Source: Buttiauxella agrestis ATCC 33320 (GTDB lineage: Bacteria; Pseudomonadota; Gammaproteobacteria; Enterobacterales; Enterobacteriaceae). Taken from it: a DNA stretch of 64,000 nt. Shown in pieces: positions 25,584-34,490 of this stretch. The position numbers were made by a program, and so were the translations under genes. The notes beneath the pieces are model-generated. The model was given only the letters and a program-made list of their open reading frames with translations. It was not told the DNA's origin and did no database searches. Position 1 is the first letter of the stretch; every line of letters starts with the position of its first letter. Location: contig JALKFA010000001.1 of assembly GCA_024169445.1 (NCBI GenBank), forward strand, positions 4,030,001 through 4,094,000, given 5' to 3'.

Positions 25584-26600
25584 ATGGCAATTCTTGTAAC
25601 TGGTGGTGCTGGTTATATTGGCTCACATACCGTTCTGGCATTACTGGAAAGAGGTGATGATGTCGTCGTTATAGACAATCTCTCTAACTCGTCTAAAACA
25701 TCTTTGGAGCGGGTGACAGAATTAACCGGGAAAGTACCAACATTATATGTTGCCGATATTTTAGACAAACAAGCGCTAAAAGAGATCTTCTCAAAACACA
25801 ACATATCCGATGTTATTCATTTTGCTGGTTTAAAATCCGTAGGCGAATCAGTCAGAAAGCCGCTGGAATATTATGAGAACAATGTCGTTGGGACGCTGAT
25901 TTTGCTCAATGAGATGTTACGCGCTGGTGTCAATAGCCTTATCTTCAGCTCTTCCGCAACGGTATACGGTAACCCCGAAAAAGTACCACTAAGCGAAGAG
26001 TGCCAAGTCGGTGGTACGACTAACCCATACGGGACGTCGAAATTAATGGTTGAGCAGATTTTGCGTGATTTTTCGCATGCACAACCTGAGTTCCGCATTA
26101 CTTGCTTACGCTATTTCAACCCGGTTGGTGCGCATGCTTCAGGGCGTATTGGTGAAGATCCCAACGGTATTCCTAACAACCTGGTTCCATATATTTCTCA
26201 GGTGGCAATCGGAAAGCTCGAATGTCTGTCGGTATTCGGCAACGATTACCCAACGCCGGATGGAACCGGGGTTCGTGATTATATTCATGTTCTGGATCTG
26301 GCAAGCGGGCACCTGGCGGCGTTAGACCATAAAGCTGAGGGTTCACCATTCAAAGCCATCAACCTGGGGACCGGTGTCGGCTATTCCGTTCTTGATCTGA
26401 TTAAGGCTTTTGAAAAGGCCGCACAAACGAAAATTAACTATCAAATCGTCGCCAGAAGACCGGGTGATGTGGCGGAATGTTGGTCAGATTCGTCTTTAGC
26501 CAAACAAGAACTGGGGTGGATCGCGACCCGTTCACTTGATGAAATGATGCGTGATACCTGGAACTGGCAGAAAAATAACCCGAACGGCTTTGGTTCTTAG
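25584..26600 (+). CDS. galE: UDP-glucose 4-epimerase
   Basis: A 338-residue short-chain dehydrogenase/reductase. The NAD-binding motif GGAGYIGSH is at residues 7-15, the catalytic Ser in FSSSATVYG near 120-125, and YGTSK supplies the Tyr-x-x-x-Lys pair near 149-153. It interconverts UDP-Glc and UDP-Gal in the cytoplasm. Being apart from galTKM and next to an EPS locus, it likely supplies UDP-Gal (or UDP-GalNAc) for the polymer; a second galE in the gal operon is probable. Confidence 0.93.
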   Translation: MAILVTGGAGYIGSHTVLALLERGDDVVVIDNLSNSSKTSLERVTELTGKVPTLYVADILDKQALKEIFSKHNISDVIHFAGLKSVGESVRKPLEYYENNVVGTLILLNEMLRAGVNSLIFSSSATVYGNPEKVPLSEECQVGGTTNPYGTSKLMVEQILRDFSHAQPEFRITCLRYFNPVGAHASGRIGEDPNGIPNNLVPYISQVAIGKLECLSVFGNDYPTPDGTGVRDYIHVLDLASGHLAALDHKAEGSPFKAINLGTGVGYSVLDLIKAFEKAAQTKINYQIVARRPGDVAECWSDSSLAKQELGWIATRSLDEMMRDTWNWQKNNPNGFGS

Positions 26601-26613
26601 CCGTCATAGCTTC

Positions 26614-26740
26614 AATACCCAAAATAATTCAAGTTGCATCGCGGCGGCAAGAGAGCGAGTCCCGATGAGCTTACTAAAGTAAGTGATTCGGGCTCGTGAA
26701 CGCAGCCAACAAAGATGCAGCTTGAAGAATGAAGGGTATT
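26614..26740. repeat. ERIC element
   Basis: A 127-bp imperfect palindrome running from AATACCCAAAATAATTCAAG to CTTGAAGAATGAAGGGTATT, with the central AGCTTACTAAAGTAAGT. This is the enterobacterial repetitive intergenic consensus. It lies between converging galE and the EPS operon, and its end supplies the stop codon of the operon's last gene (TAA, 26739-26741). Confidence 0.92.
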
Positions 26741-28133
26741 ATTGAGCGCGGACCTTCGACACCCGATACCAACCGTCACTCTGTTTGCCTTCGTTAGCCA
26801 GATTAATTCTCGCCTTGCCTTGAGAGTCCAGCATCGCCACCTCGATATAATACTGCCCATTCGCTAAAGCCACAGGCAGTGACAGACGATAACTCAGTGA
26901 ACGCTCACCTGGCAGCCAGCTGCGAATGTCATCGGATGTTTTCCCCTGGGCGATAACTTTGTTCGTATTATTTACCAGGCGATACACCACATCATATTTC
27001 AGGTAACTCGGTGCAATGCCATCATTCGCCCACTGGCTATTCAGCGTCAGTGTACTGCCTCTGGTGACCACAGAATCATGGCTTAACGAGACTAAACGGA
27101 AACGATAACCCAGTTTTGTCAGCGCGTTATCGACGATGGCTCGATACATCACCGGCACTTCACTCGACTTCAGATTAATCGTGCTGGCATGTTTCTCTAT
27201 GGCCCAGTCAAATGTTCGTTGCACTTCTTCACGGGTATAGTGCTGTACTGTTTTCCACTCCGTCATATGACCGCAGATCTCAAAACTTATCGGCGAGCGT
27301 TTCCAGGCATCGTTAAAGCCGGAATATGCCGCCTGGGCTGCCTCTAAGCGCGGAGGATAATCATCTTCCATGAGATTCCAGGTTGTGGAAAAGTTCCGCC
27401 AGTCCCCAAGACAGTCAGCGCGCCAGCCTGCACCTCGCCTCACTGCACTCGCGAGATTTTCGTTACCGGCAATCAGCATAATTTTTGGCGTTTTAGGAAA
27501 TGCTGTGAAGTGCATTTTAACGTACTTTTCTAGTTGGGCTGGCGTGTAGCGTTCTTCAAGGGGCGGCAAGGAAGGGAAGTTGCTGTTATGCCATTCGCCC
27601 CAGGAGCCCACCATGCCGATATCGATGTAAGCAAGATTTTCATTACCGTCGTAGCGTTTACCGAAGGCATTCAGCAGGCGCTGGCTGTATTCAAGAAAAA
27701 TAGGGTCATCTAAATTCGGCGCGAAGGTTTTTCTATCGGGTGTCCAGACTCCTTTCACCCCTTTTCTGATCAACCAGTCAGGGATTTTGCTCCCGCTCTC
27801 GGGGCCATCCAAAACCATAACCCGCAATCCGACATTCATCGCCGGTTGATGCGCCGCCGCAAACCTGAAAGCATCATCGACCAGTGCAAAATTATACTGC
27901 CCTTCAACCGGCTCAAGCTCAGACCAGTAAAAACGCTCGTATTCAATCCCGGTATCAGGATATTGCGCGGGCGTCAGTTGTTGCCCAAAACCTTGATGAA
28001 AGCTGGCGATTCCCGTTCCGGGATTGGTGATGGGGCCTGACAGTGCCTTTGGCGTTACAACTGTCGTCGGTACGGCGATTACCGTCCCCGGAAAAACCAT
28101 GCACATCAGTGAAACTAACGTTTTCATATTCAT
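26739..28133 (-). CDS. DUF4832 family exported glycan-associated protein
   Basis: A 464-residue protein with a signal peptide (LVSLMCMVFPGTVIAVP). A TIM-barrel-like DUF4832 domain follows: NPGTGIASFHQGFG near 37, YERFYWSELEPVEGQYNF near 65, IDIGMVGSWGEWHNS near 172. A C-terminal beta domain starts near 345. The fold is related to glycoside hydrolases, and GSWGEWH carries plausible acidic residues. It is the last gene of the EPS operon, so it may trim or modify the polymer in the periplasm. Activity is not known. Confidence 0.75.
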   Translation of the reverse strand: MNMKTLVSLMCMVFPGTVIAVPTTVVTPKALSGPITNPGTGIASFHQGFGQQLTPAQYPDTGIEYERFYWSELEPVEGQYNFALVDDAFRFAAAHQPAMNVGLRVMVLDGPESGSKIPDWLIRKGVKGVWTPDRKTFAPNLDDPIFLEYSQRLLNAFGKRYDGNENLAYIDIGMVGSWGEWHNSNFPSLPPLEERYTPAQLEKYVKMHFTAFPKTPKIMLIAGNENLASAVRRGAGWRADCLGDWRNFSTTWNLMEDDYPPRLEAAQAAYSGFNDAWKRSPISFEICGHMTEWKTVQHYTREEVQRTFDWAIEKHASTINLKSSEVPVMYRAIVDNALTKLGYRFRLVSLSHDSVVTRGSTLTLNSQWANDGIAPSYLKYDVVYRLVNNTNKVIAQGKTSDDIRSWLPGERSLSYRLSLPVALANGQYYIEVAMLDSQGKARINLANEGKQSDGWYRVSKVRAQ

Positions 28134-28172
28134 AGTCTTTCCTGCTTCTGTTGGGGCGTTAACTTCCCAGGA

Positions 28173-28580
28173 TCAGTTACTTCGCAAGCTGAGCCACCAA
28201 TCCCAAATCCCGACGTGGAAATTACGAAACAGGTCGATTCCCACAGCGGATTTGATCATGTAGAGAGTTAAGAATAGACACAAAATGGCGAAAACTGCGC
28301 CACAAAGAATCAGCAACGTCACAACGATACGCACCAGCGTCGATTCTTTACGTAACCGTTTGCGTAAATCTCTTCCCAGCAAAAAGACCATGTAGTAGCG
28401 CGTCCCAAAAAAGGGAAAGCTTTTACGAATATCGATCCGATGGTGCGACGAGAGCGTGATAGAAACGATCGCGTTCTCTATCTCCTGCTTTTGCTCAGCA
28501 GTGAGCTGCGCCTGAGTTTGTTCATCAAGCACTTCATAGAATCTGTCGATGACGATTGGGCGTCGAGTAGAGTTCGTCAA
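28173..28580 (-). CDS. Small membrane protein of the EPS operon, unknown function
   Basis: A 135-residue protein: a soluble N-terminal half and one or two membrane spans near residues 80-110 (VRIVVTLLILCGAVFAILCL). The start is a TTG two bases after the previous gene's stop; no better start is visible. I do not recognise the family. Operon position, between a glycosyltransferase and the DUF4832 gene, ties it to EPS synthesis. Confidence 0.65.
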   Translation of the reverse strand: MTNSTRRPIVIDRFYEVLDEQTQAQLTAEQKQEIENAIVSITLSSHHRIDIRKSFPFFGTRYYMVFLLGRDLRKRLRKESTLVRIVVTLLILCGAVFAILCLFLTLYMIKSAVGIDLFRNFHVGIWDWWLSLRSN

Positions 28581-28582
28581 AT

Positions 28583-29695
28583 TTAACCTATTGATTTATC
28601 TATTGAATGGTAGACACTTACCGTGTTCCTGGCAATCTCACGCCAGTCGTAGGTTTGCAGATATTTACTGTAATCCGCACTAGCCAACCCACGTTTTTCG
28701 TTAATTTTTTCAGCTAAATCAAGCACGTTACCGACTTTAAAATAGGCATTTGCGGGCAACCCGACTTCCAGATTTGCCGGAATATCACTCACCACAGCAG
28801 GCAATGAATAAGACATAGCTTCCAGCAGCGCTATAGGTAATCCTTCGTGATACGACGGCATGATGAATAACTTAGCCTGAGAAAATACCACCTTCAGTGC
28901 GTCACCTTTTAAAAAACCGGTCAGAATGACATTCGGGGTTTTTATCGCTAATTCCTTCAGGCGCATGCTGTAATCAGAAGGATGGTCCGCATCGCCAACC
29001 AAAACTAATGGCTCGGACGCCCCTGATTGCTGGTAGGCAGTAATTAAATCATGAAACCCTTTCTCTTCCACAAAACGCCCCACCGCAACAAGATAATTCT
29101 TAGACTTCAGGGCATAACGGTCGAGTGTTTTATGAATCATCTCCGGGGCCTGCGTTTGCGGAATATTTACGCCGTTATAAATCAGATGAGCATCCATGCG
29201 ACCATGTTTTTTCTGAATCAGTTGATTAATCACTTCAGAAATAACGATCACTTCATTGGCATAATTAACCGCAAACTTTTCACCTAATAAGAGAGCCTGT
29301 TTTGCAACTCGGCCCCACTTCTGGCGTTCATAATCAGGGCCATGATGGGTAAACACCACTTTCTTACCCAGTAAACGTAGCAGTGGCACTACCAGGCCCG
29401 GCCCGATGGCATGCACATGAACAATAGTGGATTTATCAAAACAGGTCTTAAACGCAGCCAAAACGGAATGAACAATGGCTTCCAGTGAGCGTTTTTTAGG
29501 TGTCCATAGCGCCACGGTTTCCACATTTTTGTACTGCGACTTACTGTAACCAACATACGGAGCGCGAGCGATAACACAAATATCCACATCAAACTGTTCT
29601 TTGATAGCCGGATAAAGATTTTGGCAATGTGTTTCCACTCCGCCTAACACATCGGGTATGCCACGTGTGCCAATGACAGTAATTTTCCTGGTCAT
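28583..29695 (-). CDS. Glycosyltransferase family 4
   Basis: A 370-residue GT-B enzyme. N-terminal GTRGIPDVLGGVETH and C-terminal motif HEGLPIALLEAMS (the EX7E signature, about 285-297) are typical of GT4. The N-terminal domain resembles rhamnosyl/galactosyl-type WcaC/RfaB relatives. It adds one sugar to the lipid-linked EPS repeat unit on the cytoplasmic membrane face. One base separates it from the next GT4 gene. Confidence 0.88.
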   Translation of the reverse strand: MTRKITVIGTRGIPDVLGGVETHCQNLYPAIKEQFDVDICVIARAPYVGYSKSQYKNVETVALWTPKKRSLEAIVHSVLAAFKTCFDKSTIVHVHAIGPGLVVPLLRLLGKKVVFTHHGPDYERQKWGRVAKQALLLGEKFAVNYANEVIVISEVINQLIQKKHGRMDAHLIYNGVNIPQTQAPEMIHKTLDRYALKSKNYLVAVGRFVEEKGFHDLITAYQQSGASEPLVLVGDADHPSDYSMRLKELAIKTPNVILTGFLKGDALKVVFSQAKLFIMPSYHEGLPIALLEAMSYSLPAVVSDIPANLEVGLPANAYFKVGNVLDLAEKINEKRGLASADYSKYLQTYDWREIARNTVSVYHSIDKSIG

Positions 29696-29696
29696 A

Positions 29697-30908
29697 TTAG
29701 GGTTTGCTCAACAGTTCTTGGTACAAGTTAAGCAACGCTTCCATATGATTACGCATGGCGTATTTATCACAGAGCCGCTGGTGGGCGTTTAACCCCATGT
29801 GGTGTGCTTTATCCGGGTTTTCAGCCAGAAAATCAAGGATATTCGCCAACTCCTGAGCATTGCCCGGTTCAAATAATGCACCATCCACACCATCACGTAT
29901 TTGTTCGGGGATCCCACCAATACGCGAGCCCACAATCGGCCGCGCAAACGACATGGCTTCTAACACCGACATCGAGCAATTTTCATTACATTCAGAAGGC
30001 ACGACGATCGCGCGCGCATGCTTAATCAATGAGTCTAATCCTTCGCCTTGTTGCACATAACCGAGGAATTCTGCCTGTGGAAATTGCTTCATCAGGTCAT
30101 GATAGATCGGGCCATGGCCGACTATCTTCAGCGGGATTTTATTACGCATTAGTTCATGAGCCTGCGCTAATGTTTGAATCCCTTTCTCAGGGCTGATACG
30201 CCCGACAAACAGCAAATAGCCGTGGTCTTCAATACCTTCGAAGGGTTGGCTGTCATCAATGCCATTAACAATCACCTCGATACGTGAATTTGGCAACGTG
30301 TGTCTTATGATGCCGCGCAGAAACTCACTGGGTGAAATAATGACGTCAAGAGCCTGATAATTCTTAGCAATATATTGCCAGGTGGCTTCTAAGGTCAGCA
30401 GCAAGCTCTTGGATGCTGAACCTTCATAACAGCGATATTTAAACGCATTAAATACTGAGCCCGTAATACAGGCATCGCAAACTTTGCCGTCGCGTAACAT
30501 GGCGTAGGAAGGACAGGCAATTTTATAATCGTGGGCGGTTAATACCGTTTTACAGCCAAAATCCCGGGCAATTTTAATTATCGATGGGGTCAACTGATGG
30601 TAGATGTTGTGAAAATGAACAATATCCGGGCGCTCTTTCTCAAGCAGAGCCTTCATTTTTTTGCAGGCTTCGTTGTTGTGGATAAATTCAATTGCCGTCT
30701 TAATCCCGCCGAGCAGGTTACTACCTTTATGGTAATCGACATTGCTGACAAAATAATCAGCATAGTCAGAGGGGAAATTTTTCTCGTGCTGCATGGAAAA
30801 ATCAATCACCTCGACGCCTGCTTGTTTCAGCATTTCGCGTTCCTGGAAATAGACAGTTTCCGCGCCACCTTTAATGTAGAAGAACTTGTTTACCAGTAAA
30901 ATTTTCAT
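29697..30908 (-). CDS. Glycosyltransferase family 4
   Basis: A 403-residue GT-B enzyme starting MKILLVNKFFYIKGGAETVY. The C-terminal half has FVGRISPEKGIQTLAQA and the nucleotide-sugar site PSECNENCSMSVLEAMSFAR. I use the ATG at 30908, preceded by AGGTGG; the ORF could extend to a GTG at 30917. It is the second GT4 of the locus. Confidence 0.88.
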   Translation of the reverse strand: MKILLVNKFFYIKGGAETVYFQEREMLKQAGVEVIDFSMQHEKNFPSDYADYFVSNVDYHKGSNLLGGIKTAIEFIHNNEACKKMKALLEKERPDIVHFHNIYHQLTPSIIKIARDFGCKTVLTAHDYKIACPSYAMLRDGKVCDACITGSVFNAFKYRCYEGSASKSLLLTLEATWQYIAKNYQALDVIISPSEFLRGIIRHTLPNSRIEVIVNGIDDSQPFEGIEDHGYLLFVGRISPEKGIQTLAQAHELMRNKIPLKIVGHGPIYHDLMKQFPQAEFLGYVQQGEGLDSLIKHARAIVVPSECNENCSMSVLEAMSFARPIVGSRIGGIPEQIRDGVDGALFEPGNAQELANILDFLAENPDKAHHMGLNAHQRLCDKYAMRNHMEALLNLYQELLSKP

Positions 30909-30917
30909 CGTGGCCAC

Positions 30918-31907
30918 CTATTCATGAATGACTTTGCTGTCGGGTGGCGTCATAGGATCGCGCACAGGATGAGTCAATCCCTTGATTAATCCCGCAGAGA
31001 GTACGGCTAAATTAAGTACACTTTGCAAGCCATTAATTAATGAACGATTTTTTATCGTTTTCAGTATGATAAATGCAATCAGCGGCAATAAAGCCAGCGC
31101 GATAATATCAATATTAAAGGTTAATATCGCCACCAGTAATAGCAGCATATAGGTCGCAAAAATCATCTCGTTTTTGACCATTTTTATAGCAATGGGCCAC
31201 CAGGGTTTACCCCAGGCACTGCGTAATAATTCACCCGGCGCTTTGTTATACCCACTGCGCCAACGGTACATCAGCAATTTTAGTGTCGGCATATTGTGCG
31301 ATGTGTGGCTGAAATAAGGCACATTCAGGCGGTGTAATTTATAACCCGCATCCACTAAACGCATGCCAAGTTCAGCCTCTTCATAGGCATGAAGATTGCG
31401 GTTGGTCAGATAGCCAATTTTTTCTATTGCGGTGCGGCGATATAAACCACCGCCCCCTAAATGGTCGCAATCCCCTAGCGGATAAATTTCATGTAGCCGC
31501 TGTTTGCGCGATTTAAATTCATAGTTAGAGGCATCATCCATTTCCACCGTTCCCGCAACACCAGCATATTCGGGATGGCTTTGCAGAAAGGTAATAGCGC
31601 TATCAATAAATCCTTTTTCCAGCTCCATATCGCCGTCCATCAACAACAAATATTCACCTTCGCTATACAGATAGCCAAGTTGATGGCCAACGCCACAACA
31701 GCGATCCGCAGGCTGGGTTAACGACACCACGGTGACCCCTTTATTGCTGGCCAATTGCTGAGTGCTATCGGTTGATAAGCTGTCGGCAACAATAATTTTA
31801 TGAGGATATTCAGCAATCTGCCGCTGGATACTATCAATCGTTTTTTCAATACACTTGGCTTCGTTAAGTGTTTTAATGCTCACGGAGATAAACGGTTTAT
31901 GACTCAT
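30918..31907 (-). CDS. Glycosyltransferase family 2, membrane-bound
   Basis: A 329-residue protein with a GT-A domain (FISVSIKTLNEAKCIEKT at the start, then DSLSTDSTQQLA and the metal-binding LLLMDGDMELE near 90) and two or three C-terminal membrane spans (about 240-285). ATG at 31907 follows the polymerase stop by one base; the ORF extends to a TTG at 31922. It adds a sugar to the EPS repeat. Confidence 0.87.
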   Translation of the reverse strand: MSHKPFISVSIKTLNEAKCIEKTIDSIQRQIAEYPHKIIVADSLSTDSTQQLASNKGVTVVSLTQPADRCCGVGHQLGYLYSEGEYLLLMDGDMELEKGFIDSAITFLQSHPEYAGVAGTVEMDDASNYEFKSRKQRLHEIYPLGDCDHLGGGGLYRRTAIEKIGYLTNRNLHAYEEAELGMRLVDAGYKLHRLNVPYFSHTSHNMPTLKLLMYRWRSGYNKAPGELLRSAWGKPWWPIAIKMVKNEMIFATYMLLLLVAILTFNIDIIALALLPLIAFIILKTIKNRSLINGLQSVLNLAVLSAGLIKGLTHPVRDPMTPPDSKVIHE

Positions 31908-31908
31908 A

Positions 31909-33282
31909 TTATTGCTCTGCAAAACGATATACGGTTCGACGAATAACCAGACTTGAGCCCAGTGCCAGATAGAAAAGGAATTGGAGCATTGGTGTGATAG
32001 TGAGTATCTGACTGTAGGGCAAGCTCAGTAAGCAACTGATAGCAAAAACATTAAATGCAGGCGCAAAACTGAGTAATTGCAGATCCTGTGGGTCTAATTG
32101 CTCGCGATCTAACAGAGCTTTAGGTTGCACAATTTTCAGGATGTAGAGAATTAAACTGATAAACAAAAGGGTTCCCACCACGCCCACTTCCCAGAGCAAC
32201 ATACTCAAAGAAGTCGAATCGAGAATTAAATTATAGGTGAGATTCAGGAAGCCTGGCGACACCACACTTCCGCTGTTGGTCGCGTTTAATCCGTAACCAA
32301 ATAGCGTCCCTGAAAGCCCCCAAAGATCGTTATTTTTTATCCAGAATAGCAGTGTTGTAAAACGCCCCACTTCACCTGAAGGCAGAATATAGTTTGGGTC
32401 AAAAATGTAACTGAGTGAGTTAATAAAAACAGCAAGCGAGCTTTGTGTAGGGTCAGTACCATAGGCCGTGGAATAACCCGCTGCTAAAATGACAATGGCG
32501 AAGGCAATGAGTAATGCCATAGCGGTGAATATCAACAGCAGGGCTTTGATATTCACTTTATTCATGCCTTTTACGAAGCTCGGCATCAACCAAACCCATG
32601 CCAGTAATATCGGTGACAACAGAATGACAAATTTCACTTCACCGACAATACACAAGCCAAAACCCAAAATGACATGCAAGGCCATCGATTTAAAACTGGT
32701 TAGCCCATGCTTAAATTCGGAGACTTTTAACAACATAATCAGCAGGCAAAACAACCCCATCGCAGCGGTATTCCCGCCTCCCAATGGGTCACCGCCAAAG
32801 GTCCCAACCACCGAATCCCATTTATCTTCTTCGCCACGCACCACAACACGCTGGGGTAGAACAAACAGCAATTGATAAAGCACCACCGGAAATTGAGCGT
32901 AAAACACCCAATATAAAGAACGTGTGACGCGATAGACCTGCGATTCACGACAAAAGCCTAACAGCAGGCAGAACATCACCAGTGAAAGTGCGATTTCATT
33001 TTTAAAACCGACAATCGCGTCAGTCACCCCGGCCTGCAAAATTGTCGATACTCCCGCCATGACCATGAAAATAAGGTACAGCGTCAGCACCACGATTTCT
33101 TGTTTATCCAACTGCAATTTTTCATAGCGGGTTTGCATCACCAGCAAAATGAACATCAGCAATGTCAGGAAGAATGGGATCCACAGCACCGCCAACACAC
33201 CCGTGAAGTACTGAACTAACCCGCAGACCATCAGGGTCATGAAAGAGTATGTCTGTAAATAATTCCCAGTGTTGAGATTCAT
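31909..33282 (-). CDS. Wzy-type polysaccharide polymerase
   Basis: A 457-residue very hydrophobic protein with 10-12 membrane spans and a large periplasmic loop (about residues 255-330, with SSLAVFINSLSYIFDPNY and GYGLNATNSG). This matches O-antigen ligase/polymerase family proteins. Next to a flippase and a chain-length protein it is best read as the EPS repeat-unit polymerase. Its start overlaps the flippase stop (ATGA). Confidence 0.82.
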   Translation of the reverse strand: MNLNTGNYLQTYSFMTLMVCGLVQYFTGVLAVLWIPFFLTLLMFILLVMQTRYEKLQLDKQEIVVLTLYLIFMVMAGVSTILQAGVTDAIVGFKNEIALSLVMFCLLLGFCRESQVYRVTRSLYWVFYAQFPVVLYQLLFVLPQRVVVRGEEDKWDSVVGTFGGDPLGGGNTAAMGLFCLLIMLLKVSEFKHGLTSFKSMALHVILGFGLCIVGEVKFVILLSPILLAWVWLMPSFVKGMNKVNIKALLLIFTAMALLIAFAIVILAAGYSTAYGTDPTQSSLAVFINSLSYIFDPNYILPSGEVGRFTTLLFWIKNNDLWGLSGTLFGYGLNATNSGSVVSPGFLNLTYNLILDSTSLSMLLWEVGVVGTLLFISLILYILKIVQPKALLDREQLDPQDLQLLSFAPAFNVFAISCLLSLPYSQILTITPMLQFLFYLALGSSLVIRRTVYRFAEQ

Positions 33283-34490
33283 AATACCACCGGCCTGTCT
33301 TTCAAAAGATTGGCGCGTTTATTTACCTTGAGATAAATAAACGCATAACGAACGAAAGTCAGTACTGAGAACAGAATAATCGAAGTGGCATAGTCATTAT
33401 AAAAATAAGGCACTATGACAAACGCAATCAGTACAATCGCTAATTGTTCAAACTGGATACGCAGGAAATAACGGTGCGAACCAAAAATCAGTTCAATCAC
33501 GGTCAACGGGCACACCGCTAAAGCCGGGAATAAATATGGCAACATGTAGCGTGAAGTGGGAATCGAGTTTATCCAGTCCTCACTAAAGCCCAGGTGCATA
33601 ACGATGGGATAAAACAGAAACACCCCCAGTGTACACACAACACCCAATACCAGAAGCAGCAAACGGACCTTTTTGTACTCTTCAAAGTTAAAGGTGTTAT
33701 GCCTGAAATCTATCGACCATTTCGAGAAAATAGCGTTGCGTACCGCATTCCCGACAATCACCACTGGCGCCAGGCAGAAGCGGCTGACAATAGAAAAATA
33801 ACCCGCAGTCAATGCTGAGAACCAAAAGTTTATCAACATGATAGGCAAGTTACTGTTCGCCATCGCCAGCACTTCCGCACTACCGACTTTAGTGATGTGA
33901 TGAACGTGCTTACTAAAGAATGCGAGGTTATTTTTGGGGCTCAAATGTGCCAGTTGCACACTACGAATATCGAAAGCACGAAGAATGCAGCCAATAGTCA
34001 ACACCATCATCGAGCCTGCCCACGCCCAGTAAAATGCCTGGATATGCGTGGTGAGTAGCACGGAGAGCACCACTACCACGGAGACAGAGATACGCTGGAA
34101 GACCAAAAAGCCAAAATTAGCGGTACGTAACGATAAGTTTTCCGAAATCAAAATCCACGTATTTGAAAGCGTGAGCAGATAAAGGAAGAAAATATTCTGA
34201 TTAAACAGCCATGCAGTAAGCAGCGCGTAAGGCAGAGCGATAATCAGACTTTGCAACAAGCAAAACACCACGTTTTGCGCCAGTTCATCATCTTGCTGCT
34301 TAGGAATGAGTAGCTGTGATGCAAAGGTACAAACCTGAGCCCCAATCAACGCAATACTGTAGTTAAGCGCGTACAGCCCCACTTCAGCCAGGTCATATTT
34401 GTGTGAAATTAACCAAATAGACAGCGCACCAATCAGTTGTGAAATGACTGATGAACCCGCAATTGTGGACGCGCTTCTCAGTAAACTCAT
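33279..34490 (-). CDS. Wzx-type flippase
   Basis: A 403-residue membrane protein with about 12 spans, starting MSLLRSASTIAGSSVISQLIG, typical of polysaccharide biosynthesis (MATE-like) flippases. It would move undecaprenyl-linked repeat units to the periplasm. ATGA overlaps join it to the genes on both sides. Confidence 0.86.
   Translation of the reverse strand: MSLLRSASTIAGSSVISQLIGALSIWLISHKYDLAEVGLYALNYSIALIGAQVCTFASQLLIPKQQDDELAQNVVFCLLQSLIIALPYALLTAWLFNQNIFFLYLLTLSNTWILISENLSLRTANFGFLVFQRISVSVVVVLSVLLTTHIQAFYWAWAGSMMVLTIGCILRAFDIRSVQLAHLSPKNNLAFFSKHVHHITKVGSAEVLAMANSNLPIMLINFWFSALTAGYFSIVSRFCLAPVVIVGNAVRNAIFSKWSIDFRHNTFNFEEYKKVRLLLLVLGVVCTLGVFLFYPIVMHLGFSEDWINSIPTSRYMLPYLFPALAVCPLTVIELIFGSHRYFLRIQFEQLAIVLIAFVIVPYFYNDYATSIILFSVLTFVRYAFIYLKVNKRANLLKDRPVVL

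Noticed and set aside
28173-28580. Reading the small EPS membrane protein as a remnant of a glycosyltransferase
   Set aside because: No GT motif is present and the gene is complete with a membrane span, so it is kept as an unknown intact gene.
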